NCBI GenBank assembly: GCA_026686845.1
Contig: JAIVEN010000020.1
Location: 8,273,501-8,337,500 of the forward strand
Direction of reading: 5' to 3'
Source of the DNA: Adenanthera pavonina
Lineage: Eukaryota; Streptophyta; Magnoliopsida; Fabales; Fabaceae
DNA: 64,000 nucleotides
Shown here: piece after piece, positions 11,141-22,518 of the stretch
Position numbering within the stretch: position 1 is the first letter of the stretch
Layout: each line of letters starts with the position of its first letter
Notes under the pieces: model-generated
What the model was told of the DNA's origin: nothing
The model's input: only the letters and a program-made list of their open reading frames with translations
Databases searched by the model: none
Program-made: the position numbers and the translations under genes

Positions 11141-13687
11141 TGTAATATCCTGAAATTTTTCCTTAAATATTTAAAGTTCAATATTTTAAAATCTATAAGG
11201 AATTTGCAAAAACGGATATACGCTGTTTTGCATGATTTAAGGCAAAGAGGTCAATTGTCTCGGTCAGAAGGAAAAATGAGAAAATGACCATTTTGCCCCT
11301 GAAAAAAAAAGAAAAAAAAAAAGAGAGAGAGAGAGGAAGAAGAATTCGAAGGCGGTGGACGTCACGCGTGAATGAAGCAAATTTTATAAATTTTGGTGAA
11401 AATTACACCTAATGACCCGAAAGTTTTAAAAATTATAAATATATCTCGGATCAAGGGCATTTTTGTAAATATGAAAAATTATAGTCAAAATGAAGCTCTT
11501 ATTGAGTTAAGACCAATGGAATATAGTATGAAATTTATTAAGGTCAAAATGATATTTATTGGGTAATTGGGATTTAATATTAATATCTTACCCGATAAAG
11601 GTCAGTCTGGACTGCAGGAAGAGGCAGTATTCATTCAAGAAAATGTGTGGATTTTATATTTGGACCAATTGGGATAAATATATTATGATAATTTTATATC
11701 CCAATATAATTATAATTTATATTGCAATAATAGTAAAATATACGGCTAAAGTAGCTTTATTTGTCCAGACCGGTTCAGGATATATCTGGATAAGTAAAAA
11801 CCTGAAATTTTTGGACCAAAATACTCCCCATTTCGTGCTCCACCAGCTGCACATGGGAAATTATATTATTTAATTATTTATATCATTTTCTTAAAGGATT
11901 TTCAAGAGCTTTCAAGAATGATTTGGTGGCAAAATATGATTGGTCCTATTTTCTATCTAAGGATCCCTCTTGGCCGACTTTAGCAAGAGAGAAAGAGAGG
12001 GAGTGAAGTCTGAAACACCAAGGAAAGAAAGGAAAAACGTGAGGGAGAAGAGAAGAAAAGAAAGGAAGGAAATCAAGCCAAAAATTAAGGTAAATCTCCT
12101 TTCTTGATTCTCTAGTATTTTAGTTATGATTTTATGAAGATAGCCATGGTTCCCAAGAGTGTTCTTCCTTTTCCATTGGGTCTCAAATTTCAGTTTTGGT
12201 ATGGGTTTATAAAAAGAAGGGGTTTTGATGCCATAAAGATTTGAGAAAAACATAAGATTAAGTGAAAGGAACAAGATTTGGTATATTAGGAAGCAAGTTT
12301 TGAAGAATTTCCTTCTTCCCTCTTACACTCCTATTTTGGGCAGTTTAATATGATAGGAAAGAGTTGGATTTTCATTGTTTTGATGCTAAAAATGGATTCC
12401 TTGGGTCCAAATTAGCTAAAAATAAGTATTGGATTCAAGGAAAACCAAGAGATAAAGAATTTGGATTTTTAGGGCTTTAGTAAGACTTTGTAAAGCAACC
12501 TTTGTTTTGAGTTGATTCAATTGATATTGAATGATGTTTTAGGACTTGTGAAAGTTCAAGAAAGCTAGTGGAGGTTTTGGTTTCAAGTGCAAAACCAAAG
12601 GAAAACATAAAAGGTAGCTAAGTTTCATATTCTTGCTTTATGTTCTTTCATTGTCTTTCTATGATTAATTTGTGTTGCCATATTGAAATTGTAATTTCTT
12701 TGATTGGTCTTGGCTGTAAAATGAGGGGTTTTATTCCCCGGGATGTCCATTTTCTAAGCCGTTATGCTGCCGAATTTTTTATGACCAATGTGGCAATTTA
12801 TTGTTTAAAAGTGATTGATGTGATTAAATGTGATCAAATGTGAGTTATTTGACATGATTGACATAATGGCATGAAATGTAACTTGCTACTGAGATTTTCC
12901 CAAATCTCATCCCCAAGCACGAATATGATAGGTTCAAGTTATGGCAAGATCCCTAAGAAGACAAGAGGCAAGGAGAAGATTAATGATTATTAGATTTATA
13001 GCTACCTTGGTTGCTTGTTTTCTTGTAATTATATGTGAAATCATATGTATTTTCATGAAGCTGTGTTTTATTGCTATAATGTTCCTTTAGAGTTATTGTG
13101 ATGTTAAGAATATATTTTGGAAGAGTTTGAATCATGTAAGTAGGTTATGTAATTAGTTTTTGAAGTTGGTATGTAAATCTGTCCATTATGCGCACTGATC
13201 AGTTATGCAGTTACTGTTCATTCTAAATTCAGTTTTCTATATGAGTGTTATATATTTTTGGAAAGTAGACATATGTAGCTTTCCAAAGAGCTAAATATAA
13301 CTTGATTTGGATAAGTATATGAATTGTTATGAATTTGTGAAGACGGCTCAGAAAATCTGGAAAAGTAGTGTTGACCAAATGAATAGTATACTTCAACGAA
13401 TTTGATGAATGAATCAACTGGATTAAGTCCCCGTTATATATTTTTCCCATGTAGGAAATAGTTTTAGCTATGTTTAGAGACTTGAATCATCCTCATATGA
13501 TTTTCCTAGATTTAGTTATGATTTTCCAAAGTTTAGTTGGGAAAATCAAATTACTAAGTGAATAGTATTTTGAAAAATTGAATTTTTCTCATTCAATCTT
13601 CTAATGATTCAAGCTTCTAAATTAGCTCATTTAGCATTATATATGCTATTATACATGGGAAATAGTGTGAGAAAGTAAGATATGACA
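11141..13687 (+). mobile_element. 3' LTR of chromovirus-type Ty3/gypsy element
   Basis: A 2,547 bp repeat that pairs with 3,104-5,644, starts TGTAATATCC and ends TATGACA. With the TSD, PBS and PPT it defines a complete 10.6 kb element. Confidence 0.95.
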
Positions 13688-13692
13688 GTCTG
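13688..13692. repeat. Target-site duplication GTCTG, right copy
   Basis: Directly follows the 3' LTR terminus TATGACA and matches the left copy at 3,099-3,103 exactly. Confidence 0.95.
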
Positions 13693-14371
13693 TCAGAGAG
13701 ACCTCTTTTCAGACTTACTTCAAAATTTGAATTTATAAATACTGTCATTCGTATGTCAACATATCATTATATTATACTCACAAGCTTTGTTTTTGAAATT
13801 CGAATTTTCATGTTCAAAGTTTGTGTGTCAGTGAGCAATTTTGAAGCCTAATCTAAACTTGGTTTCAGATGAACTTTGACATAATTTCAGAAGAATTTCT
13901 TTAGTTTTCATAAGTTACATTTTGTCTAAAACTTGAATTTTCAAAACCCAAAGTTCGTCTATTACTGAAAGCTCCTTTCAGACACTTATCAAAATTCAAA
14001 TTTTCTCAAGTCAAAATTCGTCTGTCAGATAAGCCTCTTTTCAAACTTATTCATTTTCAATAGGAAATTCGAATTTCCAAAGCCAAAGTTCAAATTTCCA
14101 AGATGACAAATCAGTATAAGCCTTTCAAACTTCGTCTGTTGGTGGGTGTTTTTCAAATATTCCATGATTTAATTTAGAATTAAGTTTTTAAAACATCTTT
14201 TCACCAAATCAAAGTCTTTTACTCAAATCAAAAAATTACTAAACATCCTACATCTATTTTTGCACCTATTTCTCCAGAATTTCTTCACTTGAAAACTTTT
14301 GTGCACCTTTGATATCTTTATTCCAAGCTCTTGAAGGTTGGTTTGGAATCATCAAAACACTTGATTCAACA
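13693..14371 (-). mobile_element. Copia 5' LTR, U3-side part
   Basis: This continues the LTR interrupted at 3,103. On the minus strand it begins TGTTGAATCAAGTGTTTTGA, the same start as the solo LTR at 38,030, and so gives the outer end of the copia element at 14,371. It holds further copies of the AAGTTCGTCTGT-type repeat. The partner 3' LTR must lie left of the window. Confidence 0.85.
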
Positions 14372-14894
14372 GATGTGACATGACATAATGCACGCATGAC
14401 ATTGTGACATGATGATGATGATGTTTATATGATGATACATGAGCATCACCACATGGCATTATGAGATTACGATATATGGCGGATTTGGTGGTGATGATGA
14501 TATGATATATGATGATATATGTTAAGGAGGATAATGATGGAATATATATATATGTTAGGGAGGATAAGGATGGGATCCATGCGGCTAAATCGCCTCCTAT
14601 GGCCAGGAGGGGAAAGGCGTGCAGTGGACTGCACCTTCCCTATATCGCTGCCAATTCGTGGTGGGAAAGGGGAAGGAGAGCCATGGTTCAAACATTAGTG
14701 TTACCTTTGGCCGGGTGCACTAATGGAAGGTGAGTTTGGTGATATCCTGAAATCAGTCTTCACCAACTGTTAGAAGAAAATTACCTATATGAAATATCCT
14801 GTTATAACGATAGCCGTGGTTCTAGCTGTGTGCGAGGGAAACATGCATTCCATTCATTTCACATTGTATTCATGAGTTGTATGAGTTATATATG

Positions 14895-14933
<39 letters not shown>

Positions 14934-15899
14934 TTGTCCCCGGCTACTGAGACATTATCTCACACCCCTCTCCCATGAACTAACCTTTCAGGTGAAAGTT
15001 TTGGCACTAGTTCGGAGAAGACGAGTGAGTAGCATCGGACGTGGGAATACTAAGTCTATGTAGTTTATGTGTAATTTGGATTTGTATCTTGTGCCAAGTA
15101 TGATAGAATGTTTTGTGATGGATGGATGTTGTATGTATGGTTATGTATGTGGAATTATGTTGTATGTGTAGTGTATGTTGGATGGTGGTGTATGTGTGAC
15201 TTGGGGTTTTGAGGTATCAGTGTGGTAGTGTTTGTGAGCCCATGGGTGGAATTAGGCTCTGTTGGTGTGTTTTAGGGCAAGTAGCCCAATTTGTTAAATA
15301 GGGTTCAAGGGGGTCAAATCTCAAAGGAACTATTCCTTTGAGGTAAAACCTCTTTGGACAAATTGTTTGAGCGGCTTTGGACCTATTTGAATGGTCCCGA
15401 GTGGTTGAATTGCCATTGGTGGCAAATGGGAGTTGCAAGTTGTGAGTTTTGGTCAAAAGTGGACAAAACAGCATCGGGTGTCTAGATTCTCTATACGAAG
15501 TTGGATTGAAGTGAAAGTGATGTCTAAAGATAGATTGGGACTAAATTGACTTGTAGGAGTTGGAATCAAGTCAATCAGAGATCGGAGCATAAAGTTATGC
15601 GCATTAGAAGTTCGCCATGGTGTGAAATTTTGCTGCTGTGGAAAACCAGCAAGGGGCACAACGGCACCAGGAAGTAGACCGTGGCACTAGAGAGTCTAGT
15701 AGCGAGTGAATAACAGAGGAGGTCTGGAGCCATGGCGGTATTGTAGCGGCCCCTGCCCCAGCCCAATTTCTGGTGCTGTTTGGTTTGTTTCCACTACTCT
15801 GAAATTTTAAGAAGTGTTTGGGAGACGTATGTGTTGCGTTTGGTTGGTTTTGAAGTTTTTTGTCAACTCTGGAGGTGTTTAGAAGTAAGGTGTTATACA
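14372..15899 (-). mobile_element. Truncated LTR of family 'X' (host of the copia insertion)
   Basis: Read on the minus strand it starts TGTATAACACCTTACTTC and parallels 38,819-41,288: it shares the AAAGGTTAGTT / GGGAGAGGGTGTGAGA segment, the 'heavy' block rich in GGTTTCACCTC-like sequence and the block where X has GCCGCGG motifs, here decayed. It stops where the copia LTR begins at 14,371, so copia inserted into it and the remainder lies left of the window. Short frames inside (for example around 14,467-15,063) are not conserved features. The family is probably Ty3/gypsy by its TGTAACA.. ends, but no internal region is present to prove it. Confidence 0.75.
14901..14932. repeat. (TG)16 microsatellite
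   Basis: Uninterrupted TG dinucleotides inside the truncated X LTR, next to a short TA-rich run. Confidence 0.97.
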
Positions 15900-15905
15900 T
15901 CACAA

Positions 15906-16077
15906 TTTGGATCGTCTTAATTTAAATTAATTTTATTATTATATTTTTAATATATTTTTATTTTATTTGATGCAAAATCTAAAATAAAAATAATTTTATA
16001 AAATTGATTATTTTTTTAAAAAAATAACATTATTATTTAAAAATAAAATTAAAAATTTTAAATTTAGACTATCCAAA
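15906..16077. mobile_element. MITE-like inverted-repeat element
   Basis: Imperfect terminal inverted repeats (TTTGGATCGTCTTAATTT against TTTGGATAGTCTAAATTT on the opposite strand) enclose AT-rich DNA of 172 bp with no coding capacity. The size and structure suit a MITE. No clear target duplication is visible, so the superfamily is open. Confidence 0.5.
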
Positions 16078-16179
16078 TTAAAACTGAATGGTTCAGATTT
16101 CACTAATGTGATGGTGCTATTCACATTGATGAGTATGAAATGTGAATTCCTATTGAGAGTTCTTAAAGCCTTTCTGAGT

Positions 16180-16390
16180 CTTTATTTATTTTTATATGAG
16201 TCAATTTGCAATCACCCTTTTTTAATCTTTTTTTTTATTTTAGAGTTTGCCAAAGTCCAAAGCCCTCTTCCCAACGTGTCCAAGATAAATTTATGTTATT
16301 GATTTATTTGATTTTCTTTACTTCAAAACAAGTTTATTTTCTTCTCGATACAACGAAAGTATAAAAGTTATCGCCACTTGCTGAGTATAT
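16180..16390 (+). repeat. Intergenic repeat unit, copy 1
   Basis: Contains the block from GAGTCAATTTGCAATCA through GAGTTTGCCAAAGTCCAAAG to TATCGCCACTTGCT. It recurs at 16,435-16,590 (second half) and 20,195-20,430 (whole), with weaker fragments near 16,771-16,860 and 17,388-17,450. No coding frame is shared, so it is an uncharacterised dispersed repeat. Confidence 0.7.
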
Positions 16391-16434
16391 TTTTTAGTCT
16401 TTTTCTTTTTTAATGTGTGGCTGTCTCGCTAAGC

Positions 16435-16590
16435 TAGAGTTTGCCAAAATCCAAAACCCCATTCCCAACTAGTCCAAAATAAATTTATGTTATTTATTTA
16501 ATTTTTTTTCTTCTCAAAAGAAGTATATTTTCTTGTTTCACGATGCAAAGAAAGTATAAAATTTATCGCTACTTGCTCTAGTTATTTTGT
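16435..16590 (+). repeat. Intergenic repeat unit, copy 2 (partial)
   Basis: Matches the second half of copy 1, from GAGTTTGCCAAAATCCAAAA to TTATCGCTACTTGCT, in direct orientation about 240 bp downstream. Confidence 0.7.
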
Positions 16591-19500
16591 TATATTCTTG
16601 ACGAGTGGCTTCTTTTAGGGCGATGAAGTGGGAACGGACTTATTTTATTTCAAACCAGGGGGTGAAATTCCAACCACCCATCATTATTAAGCATCAAATT
16701 GGTTTAATAACAATTATTTATTTTTGCAGTTAGCACCTTGATCACTTTTTACTTTTTTTTTTTTTGCTTAAATGCAAAGTTGGGATAGACTTGGTCGAAG
16801 ACCAAATTCCACATGCCAACTCTAGTCAACATAAATTTGTATTATTTATTGAGGCAAAATCTACTTGTAGTCGATCCCTTAATTTTGATACAAGTTTCAC
16901 TTTGCTTCTTTAATTGTTCTAAAGTTTTATTATAACCCTTGAAGTTTTAAAATGTAATCCAAGCTTTTAATTATTAACTCCATTATATAAGTTAATGGAA
17001 AATGATGACTCAGTATATTGAAATATATTCGAGAAAAGAAACAAATTCTTCTTGTCAATTTTATAATTATGATGATTAGCTAAAAAATCTTAAAAATTAT
17101 TTTAAAGATCTAAAAAATAATAATTATAACTTAAAATAAGTAAAAATATGTTTAACTGCATTAATTTTTCCTGACTACAAGTGCAAAAGACATATGGGAG
17201 CCTGGCGATTCAATTCAGATTTTATTTTTAAGGTTATAATAGTTTATTTTAATATTTTAAAATCATTCTATCTATAACAATATTTTGGCCAATGATTATA
17301 ATTATAAGATTAATGAATTTATAATAATATTAATAAATTGTCTTTTTAGTTGGATAAAAAGTTAAGGATAAAAATAGGCTTTAGCATTTATTTATTTAAT
17401 TTTCCTTTCTTCAAAACAATTATATTTATTATTTCATGATGAAAGAAACATAAGGGTTGTTTGGTATAAAAGAAGTAAATAGGAAAAGTTAAACTTCATG
17501 GAAAGCAGAGTAATTGATATTGCTTGGTTCCAAACAAAAAATATGTAACTTTCTGATAAGTTAGGCTAGTTTAACTTAGGAAGTTGTATTTTTCGAGTAA
17601 ATCTCAAGAAAGTTCTACTTCTCAAGTAAATTATTATATTTTTAAAAAAATGCCTTTATACTTATGAAAAGTATTTAATATGTTTCATATTGACAAAAAT
17701 GATATTTATGTATTTAATATTAAAATGTATTAACAAATTAGACTTATGAACAGTTCTAGTAATTATTGGTGCTATAATTTTGGCCAAAAAGACTATTGGT
17801 GTTATAATTGATAAATAAATTCTGTTGGTTGACATAACAATATAGTGTACAGGCCATTGATGAAGCATCATGTTATCTTGAGAAATAGCCTATAAAAATT
17901 CTTTATTTACAGCTTTTCTTCTTTGAGATATTACCATGTTGCATTTCAGTTTCAGTTACTTGCATGAAATGTTCTTTTATATTTTTCATCAATTTGTTTC
18001 TTGGTTTTAGTTATTTTTATTGGTTCAATTTTTTTTCATCGAATATTATGTAAAACAATATATGTACTAAAAGTCTTCAGCCACTTGCCAACTTGTTGTC
18101 CGCCACATAAATCTGAACATCCGAGTGTTTTCATGCAAAGAACAATTATGCTTTCTTGTTGCATTTTTTTTTTAAACATGATATATAGACCAAATAATTT
18201 ACATTCACCACCGCATGCTAATTAATTAAAGAATAGAACTACGTTTACTTGTTGACTAAAGGAAAAAAAAAAAAAAGAAAAACCTATGTTTACTCTTCTC
18301 TTGGGAGCCAGGTTGACGCAAGATGCGAGGTCTCCGACATAAGATGCGAGGATTCCGCTCCATTATTCAAGTATTTTATTATATTTAATTTTTGTTAATG
18401 AGTACCAAGAGTAATAAAAAAGAAATTTTTAATTAATAAAATATTTTTTAAATAAATAACTAAAAATGAAATTCAAAACAACTTATTTAACAGATTAATT
18501 ATCTTAGCATATTTAATTCTTTTTTTATCTAAAAATAATATTTACTCCCTCCAATCCTTTTTATAAGTCATATTCTAGAAATTTTTTATGATTCTATATT
18601 TAAGTTACCTCCTATAGATTTTTGAAATTTTAATTATTTTATTTTAAAAATATTCTTATTTAACTATGATAGAGAAAGTGAATTATCTAAATTTATTGTA
18701 TTTATTAAAAAATAAAAATAAAAATAATATTATTTTTAAGATAATTTTAATAATATAATAAATTTTTTTAATTTTTATAATACAGTTAAAAGTAATTTAT
18801 ATTAATAATGTGGGGAAATTACATTGAACACCTCTTGTCCTCTTCTGTTACTGTCTTCGGTTGTTGGGGGAAAGAAAGATGTTGCCAGCTGTTCCATAAT
18901 CGGTCAACTAAACTAGGTGTGACTAGGGTGAGATCTATTCTCGTATTTTAATCTCCTATCCAACAACTCCATACGTCAATTCCAGGTTATCGATCATACA
19001 CTCAGGTCAGGAAAAAAAAGAGATCATGTACACGTTCACTGAGCTTGATGTCCCATTGCCACGTGCACGTGTCTTCTAACCAAAGCAAGCTCCCTTTGGT
19101 TCCAAGTTCTTGGAATCGCAGTATATCTCTCCCCGTCCCCCTGGGGACTTCCGATAAAATAAACTATACAATATGTCTCTCTCCCTCCGTCATCACGTGA
19201 TCATGCTGGCGCATTTTGCAGTTCTGCTTATTATGTTATTCGCCCTGCTACTATTATTCCGTTTCAACCCCAATACACAAGAACTAAATGAATTCCATGT
19301 TTGGAAAATGTTTGGGGGTGGCAAAAGTTTGGGCTAATAGCTTATTTAAAAAGTTCATCCTATAAGTTTGCTCTTAGTTCTAAACATACTTTTAAGGGAA
19401 TAGACTAAAAAAATTATTTTTCAATCTATAAACATATTTTTATCTTATGATCATTTTGTTAAACTTACTTTTATAATAAAAACATATAAATATAAATAAT

Positions 19501-20194
19501 ATTAAAATAAATTTATTTTTATTCAAACTTTATTTTGATAAATTTTATTTTATTTTAATTTAAGTTTATAAAGTGAAAACCAAATGGACTCAAAATCTCT
19601 ATACACATTTACAATACCACGGAGTGATCAAACATAAGTTGCAAAAGAAAGCTGAGAAACTAATGATTGAGTTAAGTGGAATGGGTTCAATTTGCTTAAA
19701 ATATAGTTAATAATTCGTATATAGTCTAAAACAAGAAACACATACAAACAGTATGTGTGGTTATATAGGTTATGAGATAGATACTTTGAGCTGTCACCTG
19801 TGCTAGGTGGTTTCGTTGAGTTCCGTCGTCCAATTAGAAGAAAAAAAAGAAAAAAATATCAACTCAGAAATGAGATAGCTGGAAATTAAAGACTTATTCT
19901 ATTTTAAACCATTTAATATTGCTGTCACATGCTGGCATTATTGCAATTACGTTTAATATCCTAGTTTTCTCTATGGCTATCGCGCTTAGTTATGATTGAT
20001 GAGAGATCTTAAATCTTTTTAGCTCTTTATTTATTTATTCCTTTTTTCAATGAACACCAAGAATATCTTGGAGTCAAAAATTGAAGATATATCCCTTTGA
20101 AATGTAAAGATCATAAAAGTGAGTTTTATTTTTTCTAATAAAATATTTTTCATATACTCAGTTTGAGATTAAATCATGTTCAAGGGATTCAGCA
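16591..20194. other. Gene-free AT-rich intergenic region
   Basis: I see no supportable gene. The stretch holds weak copies of the intergenic repeat, a lone MITE-like end (TACTCCCTCCAATCC near 18,543) and, near 19,060-19,200, a more GC-balanced patch with three CACGTG motifs. Confidence 0.6.
19060..19071. promoter_or_regulatory. Tandem G-box CACGTGCACGTG
   Basis: Two abutting CACGTG palindromes, with a third at 19,195-19,200. CACGTG is the core bound by plant bZIP and bHLH factors. No gene start can be placed nearby, so regulatory use is only possible. Confidence 0.35.
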
Positions 20195-20430
20195 CTTTAT
20201 TTGTTTTTATATGAGTCAATTTGCAATCATCTTTTTTTTTGTTGAGTTTTTTTTTTTTTATGTGTGGCTGAGTTGGAGTTTGCCAAAGTCCAAAGGTCCC
20301 ATCGCAACTTGTCTAAACAAAATTTATATTATTTATTTATGTAATTTTCTTTTCCTCAGAACAAGTATATTTTCTTGTTTCATGATGCAACAAAAGTATA
20401 AAATTTATCGCCACTTGCTAATTATTTCGA
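20195..20430 (+). repeat. Intergenic repeat unit, copy 3
   Basis: Near full-length match to 16,180-16,390, including TGAGTCAATTTGCAATCA, GAGTTTGCCAAAGTCCAAAG and TATCGCCACTTGCT, in the same orientation about 4 kb away. Confidence 0.7.
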
Positions 20431-21494
20431 AAAAGAACTATATTTGGGTTGACCACTTGACCCACGTGTGTGCTCTTGGCCAGTTAGCCTCGTGATAGTA
20501 ACATCTTCCATAAAAGACCGAATTATCAAGTCTCAGAATTGTTACTCGTCCTTCGAGATTCAAATTAAAATAGCTAATTCTATCAATTGGAACTGAATAC
20601 AGAAGAGAAGGTAATTCATTTTGCTTGCATCAAAATAAAAGACGTAATATTTTTCATATTGTTGTTATTATCACAAAGAGGTAATCATTTTTTATTTAAT
20701 GGCGTCAAAATTTTTGTTTTGCCAACTATTATATTATTTATAAAATGTTATGAATCACAAACAAAGTATTTCCTACTCATCTTTTATAAAACATTTTATT
20801 CAATTCTATTATGAATAAAAAAAAAACCCCTCGTTATTTTATCCATTCACTTTACTTTACATCTTCCATTATTCCACAATATCATGTGAATATGACACTT
20901 ATTTTCTATTCTTTGAGCCCAACAAACACATCCTTGTTTTTCCCCCAATTTTCCACCTTATCAAGTGAACACGACTTATTTTATTTGGAGCAGTTGAGAC
21001 ATTCCAGTTTAATTTATTTCAATTTCAACTCCCCAATTAAATATCTCAATCCATATGAACACCAAATAAATGAAATGGCTATAAATATCTTAATGTGTTT
21101 GTTTGCGAGCACTGAGCAAGCTGCGAAAGTAACAAGCCATTGCTATAGCTTCTGAGAGATACACTCATAAATATATAATCGTGACTTCGATCTGGGCATA
21201 GTGTGTGAATAATCCTGGAGCAATCAGCAACTGGTAAGTGCATGCCTATGGTTTTTGCTTCTTTTGATCGGTGAAATATTTATTTTTCCCAATACGTGAT
21301 TTGAATGAGTTAGAAATCATCTTGTTAAAATCTAACTTGATACAACTGAAAAGAATTATTCTTTATCAATTTTCAACTGAATTTTATTGATTTTTGGCCA
21401 ATTTTTACATATTTCAATTTTTGGAATACTCAACCGGACTAAATTCGACTTGATGGTTGTGGAACAGATTGGCCTGGTCTAGGTATCATAATAT

Positions 21495-21642
21495 TGGTTA
21501 GAAACAAAATGTGTATGTGTAATTCATTCTATGCCATATCGAGTTGTCGGATGGAAAAAATATTGTATACGGGCTCATTTGGTTCAATTTCAAGAGTTTG
21601 AAATCTTGGTATAATCCTAATTATATTCCCATATGAAATTTG
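21495..21642 (+). repeat. Direct repeat upstream of the ankyrin gene, copy A
   Basis: From GGTTAGAAACAAAATGTG to CCCATATGAAATTTG. It recurs at 22,004-22,141 with substitutions and short indels. Non-coding. Confidence 0.85.
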
Positions 21643-22003
21643 TTTGTTTGCATTTGTAGTTTGAATCCCCATTCCTTATAGAATGCCCTTTCCCACAAAT
21701 ATAGGAATCCTCACTCTCCTTCACTCAATTTCAATCATCCTCATGCCCAGTGGTCAGAATTAATCTTTGGATTCAAATACGCTCCACCATCTCAGCCCTC
21801 CCTCTTTTCCATATTTTGCCATTGTCCATTCATTACCTCCCTCCACCAACCATCCTTTCACGGTGTCGTTTTCGTCAATAGAAACGAGAGGGAAATGGAG
21901 AGGAGAGAACATAGTTGATAGGCCATCCTCTAACTGGATCGATCTATTGTGTTGATGTGGTATGGGTGTTGGCGGTGGTAGCCGAAGGAAGTGGTGGCTA
22001 GCT

Positions 22004-22141
22004 CGTTAGAAACAATGTGTATGTGTGATTCTTTCTATGCCATATTTAGTTCTCGGATGGAAAAAATATGGAGGGCTCGCTTGGTTCAATTTCAAGTTCA
22101 GAATCTTGGTATAATTCTAATTATTTTCCTATATGAAGTTC
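22004..22141 (+). repeat. Direct repeat upstream of the ankyrin gene, copy B
   Basis: Matches copy A 510 bp upstream (shared TCGGATGGAAAAAATAT and TTGGTTCAATTTCAAG). It ends about 150 bp before the putative TATA box of the ankyrin gene. Confidence 0.85.
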
Positions 22142-22294
22142 AGAGTATATAAATAAGGATTATTTAAATTACATATTGATTAATTAAATATTTAAAATAT
22201 GGTGGTCCTTTGTTGTAAATTGGTTGTAAATTACCTATCTAAGGTTTGCTGGGTCAAAATTATTAATTTGTTTAATAACCTATGTTGGTTACAT

Positions 22295-22302
22295 TATAAA
22301 AG
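22295..22302 (+). promoter_or_regulatory. Putative TATA box of the ankyrin-PGG gene
   Basis: TATAAAAG lies 217 bp before the proposed start codon at 22,519, which leaves room for a 5' UTR of about 190 nt. Position and sequence fit a plant core promoter, but other TATA-like runs exist (for example near 22,663, inside the first intron). Confidence 0.4.
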
Positions 22303-22518
22303 ATCGAGAGATTGAATTGAGGGTACTTGTGAGACACTCTTACTTTTGCACTGTTAGAGATTCCCTTACTTGTGATAGCTATTCTTCAATCTCCATTATT
22401 GTGCCTCTTCATTAGTTAGAAGGATTTTGATAAAATTATTTCTTCTAATTGTAATCTATGACTTCAACTTAGTTTTCAGATTAAAAAGTTAGTGGATCAC
22501 CGCACCAAATCTTTTAAC

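Noticed and set aside
14467..15063. Overlapping short frames on both strands
   Set aside because: Located in the truncated X LTR and its TG microsatellite; no domain or conservation in the other X copy.
18543..18800. Possible third MITE beginning TACTCCCTCCAATCC
   Set aside because: Only one end is recognisable; no matching inverted terminus was found.
21160..21234. Possible 5' non-coding exon of the ankyrin gene ending at GTAAGT
   Set aside because: It has no in-frame ATG and, joined to the acceptor at 22,725, leaves the protein without a start; the 22,519 exon fits better.
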